From: a virus
IMG/VR virus record: IMGVR_UViG_3300017719_000146
Location: 1-27,588 of that record
Length of the DNA stretch: 27,588 nt
Reading direction: 5' to 3' (one strand)
Shown here: positions 14,106 through 20,819 of the stretch, in pieces
Layout: each line of letters opens with the position of its first letter
How positions within the stretch are numbered: the first letter of the stretch is position 1
Notes under the pieces: generated by a model
The model's database searches: none
Told to the model about the DNA's origin: nothing
What the model saw: only the letters and a program-made list of their open reading frames with translations
Made by a program: the position numbers and the translations under genes

Positions 14106-14156
14106 TCGGACTACCGAAACCTTTATAAGCCCAGCCGTCTATGTATATTTAGAGGC
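14101..14156 (+). promoter_or_regulatory. Archaeal promoter P4 of the repeated family
   Basis: TTTAGTCGGACTACCGAAAC at 14101-14120 is the best-conserved upstream element; TAGTCGGACTA (14103-14113) is a perfect inverted repeat around its centre. The TATA box TTTATAAG starts at 14122 and TTTAGAGGCAGG at 14148, with the same spacing as P1-P3. The leader is only about 12 bases. Confidence 0.75.
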
Positions 14157-14162
14157 AGGGAG

Positions 14163-14387
14163 ATGCGAGCCAAGACAGTACCACATGTTGAATACGAGAT
14201 TTTGAAAGAGGTGTTGAATAACATACCTCTCGATGAAGTCGAGGATAGCATGGTTGACTGTCCGGTAACCGAGAAGCGTTTCACAACAGCGGCCAAGAAT
14301 ATCGCTGGTTTGATTCGCAACCTTATGGTCCGACGCCAGCATCGCCTACCTCACACACACAATGATTACAAACAAAAGGAGGAATGA
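14163..14387 (+). CDS. Small hypothetical protein
   Basis: The 74-residue protein, MRAKTVPHVEYEILKEVLNN..., follows promoter P4. GGGAG lies too close to its ATG to be a normal binding site. It is helical with a basic C-terminal half (KRFTTAAKNIAGLIRNLMVRRQHRL), which could bind nucleic acid. The 3' end contains AAAGGAGG, the binding site for the next gene. Confidence 0.68.
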   Translation: MRAKTVPHVEYEILKEVLNNIPLDEVEDSMVDCPVTEKRFTTAAKNIAGLIRNLMVRRQHRLPHTHNDYKQKEE

Positions 14388-14392
14388 AACAC

Positions 14393-14854
14393 ATGACAAA
14401 CACACAAACAGAAAAACCGCTACACGCCTTTTCCGGCGAACGCTCGGATGCCGCTTTTACCTGCGGCGAATGCTTCACACCGATGACCAACGACGGGGGA
14501 GTGGATTGGCCACACCGCTCTTGCGGCCATTCCGAAGTTGGACAATTTAACCCAATCATCAATTGGAGGAACACCAACGATTGGTTGGATGCGGTACGCC
14601 ATCGCTACAACCTCGGCGACTGTCGTAGTACACATGAAGTGGTACTGCTTTCCCAACTTTTGACGAACGAAATTAGAACTCATAACGGATTACAGAAAGT
14701 GCTTGATAGTCAAAGTGAGCAGTCGGGTTCTTCCGTTCTCACAGCACTACCGCAAAATGTATTGAGGTTCGACCGACTTTTGTTGCTCGCAGAATCGTCG
14801 CACCAAAAAATCAAGATGCTGGAAGGCGCAATTAAGTTCGGGGTGAACGCATGA
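14393..14854 (+). CDS. Hypothetical protein with N-terminal Cys motif
   Basis: The 153-residue protein starts at ATG 14393, about 10 bases after GGAGG; ATG 14384 overlaps the binding site and is less likely. It has AAFTCGECFTPM and later HRSCGH, a possible C-x2-C...C-x-H zinc site, then long helices with LLSQLLTNEIRTHNGLQKVL and VLRFDRLLLLAESSHQKIKM. I recognise no family. It overlaps the next gene by ATGA. Confidence 0.76.
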   Translation: MTNTQTEKPLHAFSGERSDAAFTCGECFTPMTNDGGVDWPHRSCGHSEVGQFNPIINWRNTNDWLDAVRHRYNLGDCRSTHEVVLLSQLLTNEIRTHNGLQKVLDSQSEQSGSSVLTALPQNVLRFDRLLLLAESSHQKIKMLEGAIKFGVNA

Positions 14855-15471
14855 GTCTTCCCGCAATACATTACAACACCTACACACAGGAAATCAAGCA
14901 TCCTAAACCGTGGCAACTCGATGAACACGGTGAGCCTAATGTCAACGAGTTCGTTATCAGCGACCCTTGCTACTACATCAAGGACTCCGAATGGCATGAT
15001 TTCTGTGATGTGTGGAACGCCGCCACCAAAAGTCAAGGCTACGGCTCCAACATTGTCAAGTGGAAAGGTTTCAACCTCGTTATCCAATCGACGGGTGGCG
15101 ACGGCTCATGGGAATACACCGGTTTGGGACACAAGGATTGGCACTGTGGTGGTACATCTCACTGTGCTGACACAGCATCCATTTGTTGCATCCCCTTTGC
15201 TCTTTGCGACACCAACCCTTTAGAGAATTATGCGGGTAAAGGCATCATCGGTCACACTGACTACGGTATGAAAGACTACCCCGAAATCACTTGTGAGGGT
15301 GGCTACACCGGAGTCGGTGAACCATTTGCTATTGACGGAATAGTACAGAACGGCTACACTCTTTGTTGTGGTCAATATGTGGACGACGACCAATTTGAAT
15401 GGTGTGGTAGTGGTTCATGCGAAGGTTGTTGGTCTTGCTTTGAATGCGACTGTGAGGATGATGAACAATGA
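14851..15471 (+). CDS. Cys-rich 'DPCY' phage-type protein
   Basis: The 206-residue protein has FVISDPCYYIKDSEWHDFC (34-52), a 'SDPCY' motif found in a group of phage proteins of unknown function. Cysteines are unusually frequent (17), including SICCIPFALC and a C-terminal tail with CGSGSC, CEGC, CFEC and CDC before acidic DDEQ. In the cytoplasm these would suit metal binding rather than disulfides. The start is fixed by an ATGA overlap. Confidence 0.75.
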   Translation: MSLPAIHYNTYTQEIKHPKPWQLDEHGEPNVNEFVISDPCYYIKDSEWHDFCDVWNAATKSQGYGSNIVKWKGFNLVIQSTGGDGSWEYTGLGHKDWHCGGTSHCADTASICCIPFALCDTNPLENYAGKGIIGHTDYGMKDYPEITCEGGYTGVGEPFAIDGIVQNGYTLCCGQYVDDDQFEWCGSGSCEGCWSCFECDCEDDEQ

Positions 15472-15890
15472 GCGCAACACGAAGCCCCTTCAAGGTCGGC
15501 GAGAAGTTGACCGTTTCTCAAATCAAGGAGTGTGCTGGTCGCACGACTGTTCCTTCCAAGACTGGTGGGTTCATCATCACCGCAGTGGTGAAGACCAATC
15601 ATTCCAGTGGTGGATATGTCTTCAACGCCGAGTCCGTGAGGGCTGTCAACGGTCGCAAGGTCGAAGTCGCTTGGCATCTCATGCACCCAACCCGCCGAGC
15701 AAAGAACGGAAACAAGATGGTTTCAAGGAAACAATACTTCTCGGCCTTCCGTGTACTCGTACCGGAGGTTGAACCGAAGCCTTATATGCCTCGCAGTGAA
15801 AGGGAGATTGAAGCCCCTGTGAGCAAAACGCAACCGGCTGGGACACGAAGATACAAAGGCATCGTACTCGCAGACTTTTTGGAGGATTAA
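15468..15890 (+). CDS. Hypothetical basic protein
   Basis: The 140-residue protein starts in an ATGA overlap. It is basic and strand-rich (GEKLTVSQIKECAGRTTVPS, GFIITAVVKTNHSSGGYVF, VEVAWHLMHPTRRAKNGNKM), with a proline-rich linker and a C-terminal helix (GIVLADFLED). An SH3- or OB-like small beta barrel is possible. I recognise no family. Confidence 0.74.
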   Translation: MSATRSPFKVGEKLTVSQIKECAGRTTVPSKTGGFIITAVVKTNHSSGGYVFNAESVRAVNGRKVEVAWHLMHPTRRAKNGNKMVSRKQYFSAFRVLVPEVEPKPYMPRSEREIEAPVSKTQPAGTRRYKGIVLADFLED

Positions 15891-15892
15891 AT

Positions 15893-16042
15893 ATGAAAAT
15901 AACAGTAAAAATTGACCTAAGCCTTGACCTTGATATTGACATTGACGAACTAATGGGGGATAACTTGCGTGAAATCATTTGTGTGGCTCTTGAGCAAAAT
16001 CACATGAACGACATTATGGATTCTATTGAGGTGAGCGAATGA
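15893..16042 (+). CDS. 49-residue acidic protein
   Basis: The frame MKITVKIDLSLDLDIDIDEL... starts 7 bases after GGAGG (15881-15885) and ends EVSE in GAGGTGAGCGAATGA, the same junction as at 1610-1624. The alternating Leu/Asp/Ile pattern is one acidic strand followed by a helix. ATG 15893 and the overlap at 16039 support a real gene. Function unknown. Confidence 0.66.
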   Translation: MKITVKIDLSLDLDIDIDELMGDNLREIICVALEQNHMNDIMDSIEVSE

Positions 16043-16251
16043 GTTACAGCAACCTGCTTGAACTCGCTGTCATTGTTGCCAACGATGTTTGGGAGTACGA
16101 CCGTGATACTGTCGAATACATGTGTGACGAGTCCGAGGCAGAAGTCGTCATTGACTTCTTTCATTCCCATGAAGACAAGTTCGGCTCCGATTGTTCACTC
16201 CAAATCGCATTTGCGGCTCAATACCTTTCCATGAAGGAGGCGGAAGAATGA
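16039..16251 (+). CDS. Small acidic protein
   Basis: The 70-residue protein starts at an ATGA overlap behind GAGGTGA. It is helical and strongly acidic (VWEYDRDTVEYMCDESEAEV). It ends MKEAEE, encoded by AAGGAGGCGGAAGAATGA, which supplies the next binding site. DNA mimicry comes to mind for such small acidic virus proteins, but nothing specific supports it. Confidence 0.7.
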   Translation: MSYSNLLELAVIVANDVWEYDRDTVEYMCDESEAEVVIDFFHSHEDKFGSDCSLQIAFAAQYLSMKEAEE

Positions 16252-16388
16252 AACAAAGCGAGGCAGAAAACATGGATAATGAAGATTTTAGAGAATGGTG
16301 GATAAATGAAGTGAGTGGTATTCCCAAAGGCGAATTGATTCAAATGTTTATGACTGACGAATGGCAACTCATAGAGGTGGAAGCATGA
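16248..16388 (+). CDS. 46-residue acidic protein
   Basis: The frame MKQSEAENMDNEDFREWWIN... overlaps both neighbours by ATGA, with GGAGG before its start and ATAGAGGTGGAAGCATGA at its end. It is acidic with four tryptophans. It forms a run of small acidic genes with 15893 and 16039. Function unknown. Confidence 0.65.
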   Translation: MKQSEAENMDNEDFREWWINEVSGIPKGELIQMFMTDEWQLIEVEA

Positions 16389-16627
16389 GTGCTTCATTTT
16401 ACGCTCAAGTCAACAAAGTGCTTGAGGATTTGAAGTACCTCGGTCGCCTCGATTACAATACTTTTAAGAGTGTACTTTTCCCACAGGCTACGGAAGATTA
16501 CCTCGATGAGAAGTGGCTCTTGTGGAACAAGGACAGGCTCGGATTCATGTACTCATGTTCTTCCGACAAGATAATGTTGCTTTGTGACTACATCGAAATC
16601 TGCAAACATGGCGGGTGTGGTAATTGA
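16385..16627 (+). CDS. Small helical protein
   Basis: The 80-residue protein, MSASFYAQVNKVLEDLKYLG..., starts at an ATGA overlap behind GAGGTGG. It alternates helices and has a C-terminal CxxxxxxCKHGGC-like cluster (CDYIEICKHGGCGN) that may bind metal. I recognise no family. The stop overlaps a TTG that starts the next small gene. Confidence 0.7.
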   Translation: MSASFYAQVNKVLEDLKYLGRLDYNTFKSVLFPQATEDYLDEKWLLWNKDRLGFMYSCSSDKIMLLCDYIEICKHGGCGN

Positions 16628-16782
16628 TTAACAAGGTCGCACGATACTTTACTCGTCGGGTTCTTGACTCGAAAGGTATGAGGCTTTGTCCTCTATGTGA
16701 CGACGCAGTTATCGGCAACCAAGAACACGCTTGTATGATTTGTACTCTTGACGCAACTTTTGGTATTGAGGTGAAAGTATGA
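16624..16782 (+). CDS. 52-residue zinc-ribbon protein, TTG start
   Basis: The frame starts at TTG 16624, overlapping the previous stop (TTGA), and continues INKVARYFTRRVLDSKGMRL, then CPLC and CMIC twelve residues apart. The two CxxC knuckles make a compact zinc ribbon. It ends FGIEVKV on the 18-base junction cassette also found at 4261. Small size and a weak upstream binding site lower confidence, but it exactly fills the gap. Confidence 0.66.
   Translation: MINKVARYFTRRVLDSKGMRLCPLCDDAVIGNQEHACMICTLDATFGIEVKV
16765..16782 (+). repeat. 18-base gene-junction cassette, copy 2
   Basis: ATTGAGGTGAAAGTATGA, identical to 4261-4278 although the surrounding genes are unrelated. It encodes the C-terminal EVKV, the GAGGTGA binding site, the stop and the overlapping ATG of the next gene. 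Confidence 0.75.
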
Positions 16783-16985
16783 CATACAAGGTTCTTGGGC
16801 GATGGACTACATGCCCCCACTGTGGTAAAACATACAAGGACAAAATCATTGGAAGAATCCCCTGCCCGCATTGCGTCAAATGCACACGACCGGAGAAGTG
16901 CTTCCCTCAATTTGAGGGTCGCTACCACTGCAAATTGTGCGCCGCACAGAAAGTGATTACCGACCTAACGGGGGAAGAGGAATGA
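16779..16985 (+). CDS. Small protein with three CxxC motifs
   Basis: The 68-residue protein has TTCPHCGKTY, RIPCPHCVKC and RYHCKLCAAQ, six to eight cysteines that could hold two zinc ions. It resembles rubredoxin-like or double zinc-ribbon adaptors. It starts at an ATGA overlap behind GAGGTGA and ends in an ATGA overlap with the clamp-loader gene, so it may be made together with that protein. A role in replication or transcription is inference. Confidence 0.75.
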   Translation: MTYKVLGRWTTCPHCGKTYKDKIIGRIPCPHCVKCTRPEKCFPQFEGRYHCKLCAAQKVITDLTGEEE

Positions 16986-17887
16986 GCGTTTGGGCTACAC
17001 ACCACCGACCCACAAGTCTTACGGGAATAGTAGGTCAGCCGGAACTCATCGCTGAACTGCATCAAATCGTTCTTGGCGAACTGCCGATGCAACACTACTT
17101 GTTCTTTTCTCCGGAGGCTGGTACCGGCAAGACCTCCGTCGCTCACGCTCTTGCAAAGGACTTGGGCTGGCAGTTGGTCACCTTCAACGCATCTTCCAAG
17201 AGAGAGCGAGGTATCGAGTTCGTTGAGGATGTTCTCATTCCTATGACCCGAAGTGGTATTCAAGAAAGAATCTTTTTGCTCGATGAAGCGGACCAATTGA
17301 CCGATGCCGCCCAATCCGCTCTCAAGGGTGTGATTGAAAACGCTAACGGTTATTTTATTCTCACCTGCAACCGACTCCCAAAGGTTTCACGCTGGTTGCA
17401 ATCTCGGTGCCAAGTTCGTACTTTTAACGCAATACCACTCTTGGACATGACAGAACGATTGACCTCTATCGCTGTACAGACCGGCAACGGTGACATTTCC
17501 AAGACTTCTGTTGGTGTTATCGCAAGGGCGCACAGCGGCGACCTGCGTAATGCTATCGGTGCTTTACAGACCTACTGTGGTATGAGCGGGCGAAGTGCCG
17601 AATCATTCCTCGATGGGCTGACCGCACCCCACATCGACTTCTCGAAAATGCTCATAGTATGTTTTCGGGAAAAGAACTTTGAAACAGCAGTCAAGATGTT
17701 GAAGGGTGATGTTCGGTACCAAATCCGAGAATGTTTCCAATACGCCGTCGAATCCGGCGCAAAAGTACAGTCCAAGATGCGTGTCATTGAAGCGGCGATT
17801 ACCGCCGAGCGTGACATAATCAACGGTGTGGATGAAGAAGTAGTGCGCTACAACTTCGTCCGTATGCTGGTCGGAGGGAGCCAGTAA
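16982..17887 (+). CDS. rfcS: RFC small-subunit-like clamp loader ATPase
   Basis: The 301-residue protein has all key AAA+ clamp-loader motifs: an N-terminal RPTSLTGIVGQPELI (RFC box II-like), Walker A SPEAGTGKTS (43-52), Walker B IFLLDEAD (97-104), sensor 1 around N130, the SRC arginine-finger motif (141-143) and sensor 2 GDLRNAIGALQ (186-196), followed by a helical collar. RFC small subunits form the ATP-driven part that opens PCNA rings and loads them on primed DNA. The first residues of Walker A are SPEA rather than GPPG, a mild change. The start is fixed by the ATGA overlap at 16982. No classical large subunit is in the window; the gene at 12768 is a very tentative partner. Confidence 0.92.
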   Translation: MSVWATHHRPTSLTGIVGQPELIAELHQIVLGELPMQHYLFFSPEAGTGKTSVAHALAKDLGWQLVTFNASSKRERGIEFVEDVLIPMTRSGIQERIFLLDEADQLTDAAQSALKGVIENANGYFILTCNRLPKVSRWLQSRCQVRTFNAIPLLDMTERLTSIAVQTGNGDISKTSVGVIARAHSGDLRNAIGALQTYCGMSGRSAESFLDGLTAPHIDFSKMLIVCFREKNFETAVKMLKGDVRYQIRECFQYAVESGAKVQSKMRVIEAAITAERDIINGVDEEVVRYNFVRMLVGGSQ

Positions 17888-17889
17888 CA

Positions 17890-17899
17890 ACCTTTATAT
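17890..17899 (+). promoter_or_regulatory. Archaeal promoter ACCTTTATAT
   Basis: TTTATAT begins at 17893; transcription should start near 17919, leaving an 18-base leader that contains AGGAGA (17924-17929) before ATG 17937. The box has the CCTTTATAT form shared with 20789, 24438 and 24799. Confidence 0.75.
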
Positions 17900-17936
17900 C
17901 CCCCCAACATGACGACAAAATACAGGAGAAATCTAC

Positions 17937-19163
17937 ATGGTAGCATACGAACAGATGATTGAAAAAGTAGCAACGCAAGTCGGAACTGACCCCAAGACGC
18001 TATCGGCGAAAGCCGAAGCAATCCTCGCCCAAGAAGGCGCAGGTTGGGAAGCATCCGGCAAGAACGAAGAACAACGCAAGACTCTTGCCCTACGAGTAGC
18101 GGCACGACAATTGGTGGCTGAAAAGGCAAAATTGACCCGCAGTGGTGCAACGATGTACGAAGGTATGTTCGTCAATGTTCCCCGTGAAAAGGATTGGGCT
18201 AAGATGGCCTACAACAAGATGAGCAAGACTCTCAAGGCTATGCCGGACATGGCACAACGCCTCGCTCTTGTTGGTCAAGGTGCGCTCACCATCTACGAGA
18301 ACAACCACGACGGTTCGTGGACTCGTCACGCCAACCCTTCTTTGTTGAATCAACAGGACTTCGCCGAGGGTACTCGCTCCGACGAAATCACTCAAATCCC
18401 ACCACGACATGTGGTGCTTGATGCGAACACCTCGTTCTCACTGATTTGGGACAAGGCAACCACACACTTCGCAAACGGCAAGCCGAACTTCAAGTACGGC
18501 TCCGCTCGACCACTTGAAGAACCCGACCGCTCGTGTCAATTCTTGGGTCGCAAGGCTGGCTCCAACGACGCTCCAAGTCTTCACGACTTCCGATACAACG
18601 GTGTCTTGGCAAAGCAATCTTGGCCGACCTTCGTCACCGGTACTATCGGTATGAAACCTGCCAACCGTGAGGGGATGGCATACGGCACAAAGGTCACCGC
18701 CTTCACCGCTGATGCTGACCTCTCTTCAATCTTCACCGCTCCACCTCTCATGGTTGACGAAAACGGTGCAAGTGGACTCGTCGCTGACTGGCTTGGGGAA
18801 ACGCTCATGTCTTCTCTCGACAAGTGTCACGAACACTACGCAACTCTTGACGACAAAGCAAAGTGGAACACCACCTACGCTACCGTTGTTGAAGTGGTTC
18901 ACATCGACCCTCGTGAGAACGGCGGTTTCATCGTGACCGTGGCTGATGCCGATATTATGTCGGAAACCCCACCAATCGAAGTGTATGTCGGTGCCTCCGA
19001 GGAAACCTCGGTTGACTTCGGCGTTGGTTCGGAACTCGTTGTTGTTGGCTCTCCGTGGGTCACCCGTGATGGCGAGGCTCGCTTTATGACCTCCGCATGG
19101 TGGTGCATGAACCGCATCGCACCTCTCGCTGACACTGACGATGGCGAAGACGGCTGGGATTGA
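17937..19163 (+). CDS. RPA-like single-stranded DNA-binding protein
   Basis: The 408-residue protein starts MVAYEQMIEKVATQVGTDPK, like the helical N-terminus of archaeal RPA proteins (E-x-x-IE+IA...TG-x-x-x-E). The C-terminal third has ATVVEVVHIDPRENGGFIVT, then FGVGSELVVVGSPWVTRDGE, the order of strands in an OB fold ('Gd-x-V-x-V-G'), and ends in an acidic tail, DTDDGEDGWD, like the protein-binding tails of SSB/RPA. The centre may hold another domain. RPA coats single-stranded DNA at the fork. It has its own promoter and a good binding site. The call rests on N-terminus, OB-like pattern and tail together; no single motif is decisive. Confidence 0.6.
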   Translation: MVAYEQMIEKVATQVGTDPKTLSAKAEAILAQEGAGWEASGKNEEQRKTLALRVAARQLVAEKAKLTRSGATMYEGMFVNVPREKDWAKMAYNKMSKTLKAMPDMAQRLALVGQGALTIYENNHDGSWTRHANPSLLNQQDFAEGTRSDEITQIPPRHVVLDANTSFSLIWDKATTHFANGKPNFKYGSARPLEEPDRSCQFLGRKAGSNDAPSLHDFRYNGVLAKQSWPTFVTGTIGMKPANREGMAYGTKVTAFTADADLSSIFTAPPLMVDENGASGLVADWLGETLMSSLDKCHEHYATLDDKAKWNTTYATVVEVVHIDPRENGGFIVTVADADIMSETPPIEVYVGASEETSVDFGVGSELVVVGSPWVTRDGEARFMTSAWWCMNRIAPLADTDDGEDGWD

Positions 19164-19191
19164 GTCGCATATAACTTTGGGGGTAAAGTAA

Positions 19192-20778
19192 ATGTCGAAT
19201 GTAGTCATGGGTGAGCAAGCGCAAGCCGCTCTCTTGGAAGCAATCAACCTTGTCGCTGATGCCGTGGAAGGTACGCTGGGACCGCAGGCGAGAACTGTTC
19301 TCGTCACGCATCCCGAACGACCACCGGCAGTGTTGAACGACGGTGTGAAAATTGTTTCCTCCGTCAAGTCCGAAAAACCTGCGGTACAAGCCGCAGTGCA
19401 ATTGTTCCGACAGGCCGCACTTGAGGCTCAACAGGCATCGGGCGACGGTACTACAACGGCAACACTACTTGCTCGTGCTATCTGCAACGCATACACCGAC
19501 CATCCCAACAAAGTCCAAGCCGCTCAAGAAATCGCTGAACTGACAGACGAAACCGTTGCATACATCGAACGGCAAAGCGAGGAAATTGACTTTGATGCAC
19601 TCACTGACGAAGGTGAATGGGATGAGTTAGAACAGCGGTTAAAGTTCGTGGCTACTGTTGCCGCCAACAACGACGAACCTCTCGGTGAACTGGTTGCTGA
19701 AATCTTCACCGAACTCGGTCCCGACGCACTTGTCAATCTCAAGGTCGGCTCTCTCGACCACACGATTTGGTCACATGCTATCGGTACGAGTATTCCCACA
19801 ACATTCGTTTCTCCGATGTTCTGCAATACGGACAAGCGAACTGTGGAGTATCACAACCCGCTGTTTATTCTTACCCAAACAGTAATTGAAGACTTTGAGG
19901 ATTTGATGCCTGCTCTTGAAATCGCAGTCGAGAACAACCGACCTCTCATCATCGTCTGTCAAGACATTAAGGGTGTTGCTTTGTCAAACCTCATCGCTAA
20001 CCATGTAGGAGGCGTTGTCAAGGCATGTGCCATCAAGGTTCCCTATGCTGACCCTCTCGCTTGGATTGACGACATTCAAGCCCTTGTGGGTGGCAAGAAC
20101 TTCTTCGATGCCAAAGGTCACACTATCGCCGATGTTGTCGCTGGTTCCAAAATGATTGGTTCCGCCGACACAATTAGGATTACCGAAACAGAAACCGTTA
20201 TCATCGCTGGTGAGGTTGGGAAGGGCTTGTTGCCTCATCATGTGTTGAATCTGCAAAAGCGAGCCGCCGCTTCTGTCCATTCTTTCACCAAAGAGAAATT
20301 ACTTACTCGTGCCGCAAGACTAAATTCAAAGATTGCTAACATTCACATCGGAGGATTCAGCGAGGCTGAAATTCGTGAAACGAGGGAAAGGGTTGACGAT
20401 GCTGTCAACGCTACCCGACTCGCCATGAAGGGTGGTACTGTTCTTGGTGCTGGTGTGACTCTTGCACGATTGACTACCGTCACCACGGCACCTGCCACCC
20501 GCACACGCAACGAACGCTGGGAAAAGGTTCTCCTTGAGCCGGTTCGTGTGTTGACCAAGAACGCTGGGAGTGAGCAATCGCTCGCAGATATTAGGAAGTT
20601 ATTCGTACAGAAACACTACTATTCCAATCTTCACAAGGCGAAGTTCAGCATCGAAACACAAGACACTTGCAATGTGTACGACGCTACGCTTGTGCTTGTG
20701 AACTCAATCAAAGCCGCCGCATCAATTGCTCGGCTCATGCTACTCACCGACCGAATCGTTTTGGTGGGCGAACAATAG
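19192..20778 (+). CDS. groL: Group I chaperonin (GroEL/HSP60-like)
   Basis: The 528-residue protein is a group I chaperonin along its length. Equatorial motifs: VADAVEGTLGPQARTV (21-36), DGVKI with Asp50, ASGDGTTTATLLARAI (82-97), VDDAVNATRL (401-410, with the ATPase Asp), GTVLGAGVTL (415-424, GroEL GVVAGGGVAL) and a C-terminal YDATLVLVNSIKAAASIARL. The apical domain matches GroEL (TTFVSPMFCN, PLIIVCQDIKGVALSNLIAN, ACAIKVPYADP). Thermosome signatures are absent. It lacks the GGM tail. No groES-like gene is visible. GroEL folds proteins in an ATP-driven chamber; a virus copy could fold capsid or replication proteins. ATG 19192 follows GGGGG; only a weak TATA-like CATATAAC precedes it, so it may be read from the 17890 promoter. 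Confidence 0.93.
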   Translation: MSNVVMGEQAQAALLEAINLVADAVEGTLGPQARTVLVTHPERPPAVLNDGVKIVSSVKSEKPAVQAAVQLFRQAALEAQQASGDGTTTATLLARAICNAYTDHPNKVQAAQEIAELTDETVAYIERQSEEIDFDALTDEGEWDELEQRLKFVATVAANNDEPLGELVAEIFTELGPDALVNLKVGSLDHTIWSHAIGTSIPTTFVSPMFCNTDKRTVEYHNPLFILTQTVIEDFEDLMPALEIAVENNRPLIIVCQDIKGVALSNLIANHVGGVVKACAIKVPYADPLAWIDDIQALVGGKNFFDAKGHTIADVVAGSKMIGSADTIRITETETVIIAGEVGKGLLPHHVLNLQKRAAASVHSFTKEKLLTRAARLNSKIANIHIGGFSEAEIRETRERVDDAVNATRLAMKGGTVLGAGVTLARLTTVTTAPATRTRNERWEKVLLEPVRVLTKNAGSEQSLADIRKLFVQKHYYSNLHKAKFSIETQDTCNVYDATLVLVNSIKAAASIARLMLLTDRIVLVGEQ

Positions 20779-20787
20779 GCGAAGCCA

Positions 20788-20797
20788 ACCTTTATAT
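20788..20797 (+). promoter_or_regulatory. Archaeal promoter ACCTTTATAT
   Basis: TTTATAT begins at 20791, 29 bases before ATG 20820. Normal spacing would put the start of transcription at about 20817, downstream of the ribosome binding site AGGAGG (20807-20812), so that site would only work on read-through messages from the chaperonin gene. Confidence 0.7.
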
Positions 20798-20819
20798 GGC
20801 TACAATAGGAGGAAATAAT

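Noticed and set aside
19169-19176. TATA-like CATATAAC before the chaperonin gene
   Set aside because: It is only about 20 bases from the ATG and lacks the CCTTTATAT form of the other promoters; read-through from 17890 is enough to explain expression.
18726-19431. Minus-strand frames opposite the RPA-like and chaperonin genes
   Set aside because: They cross the boundary between two strongly supported + strand genes and show no family motif.
19192-20778. Thermosome (group II chaperonin) call
   Set aside because: GDGTTTATLLA, the apical domain and VDDAVNATR match group I GroEL; thermosome-specific signatures are missing.
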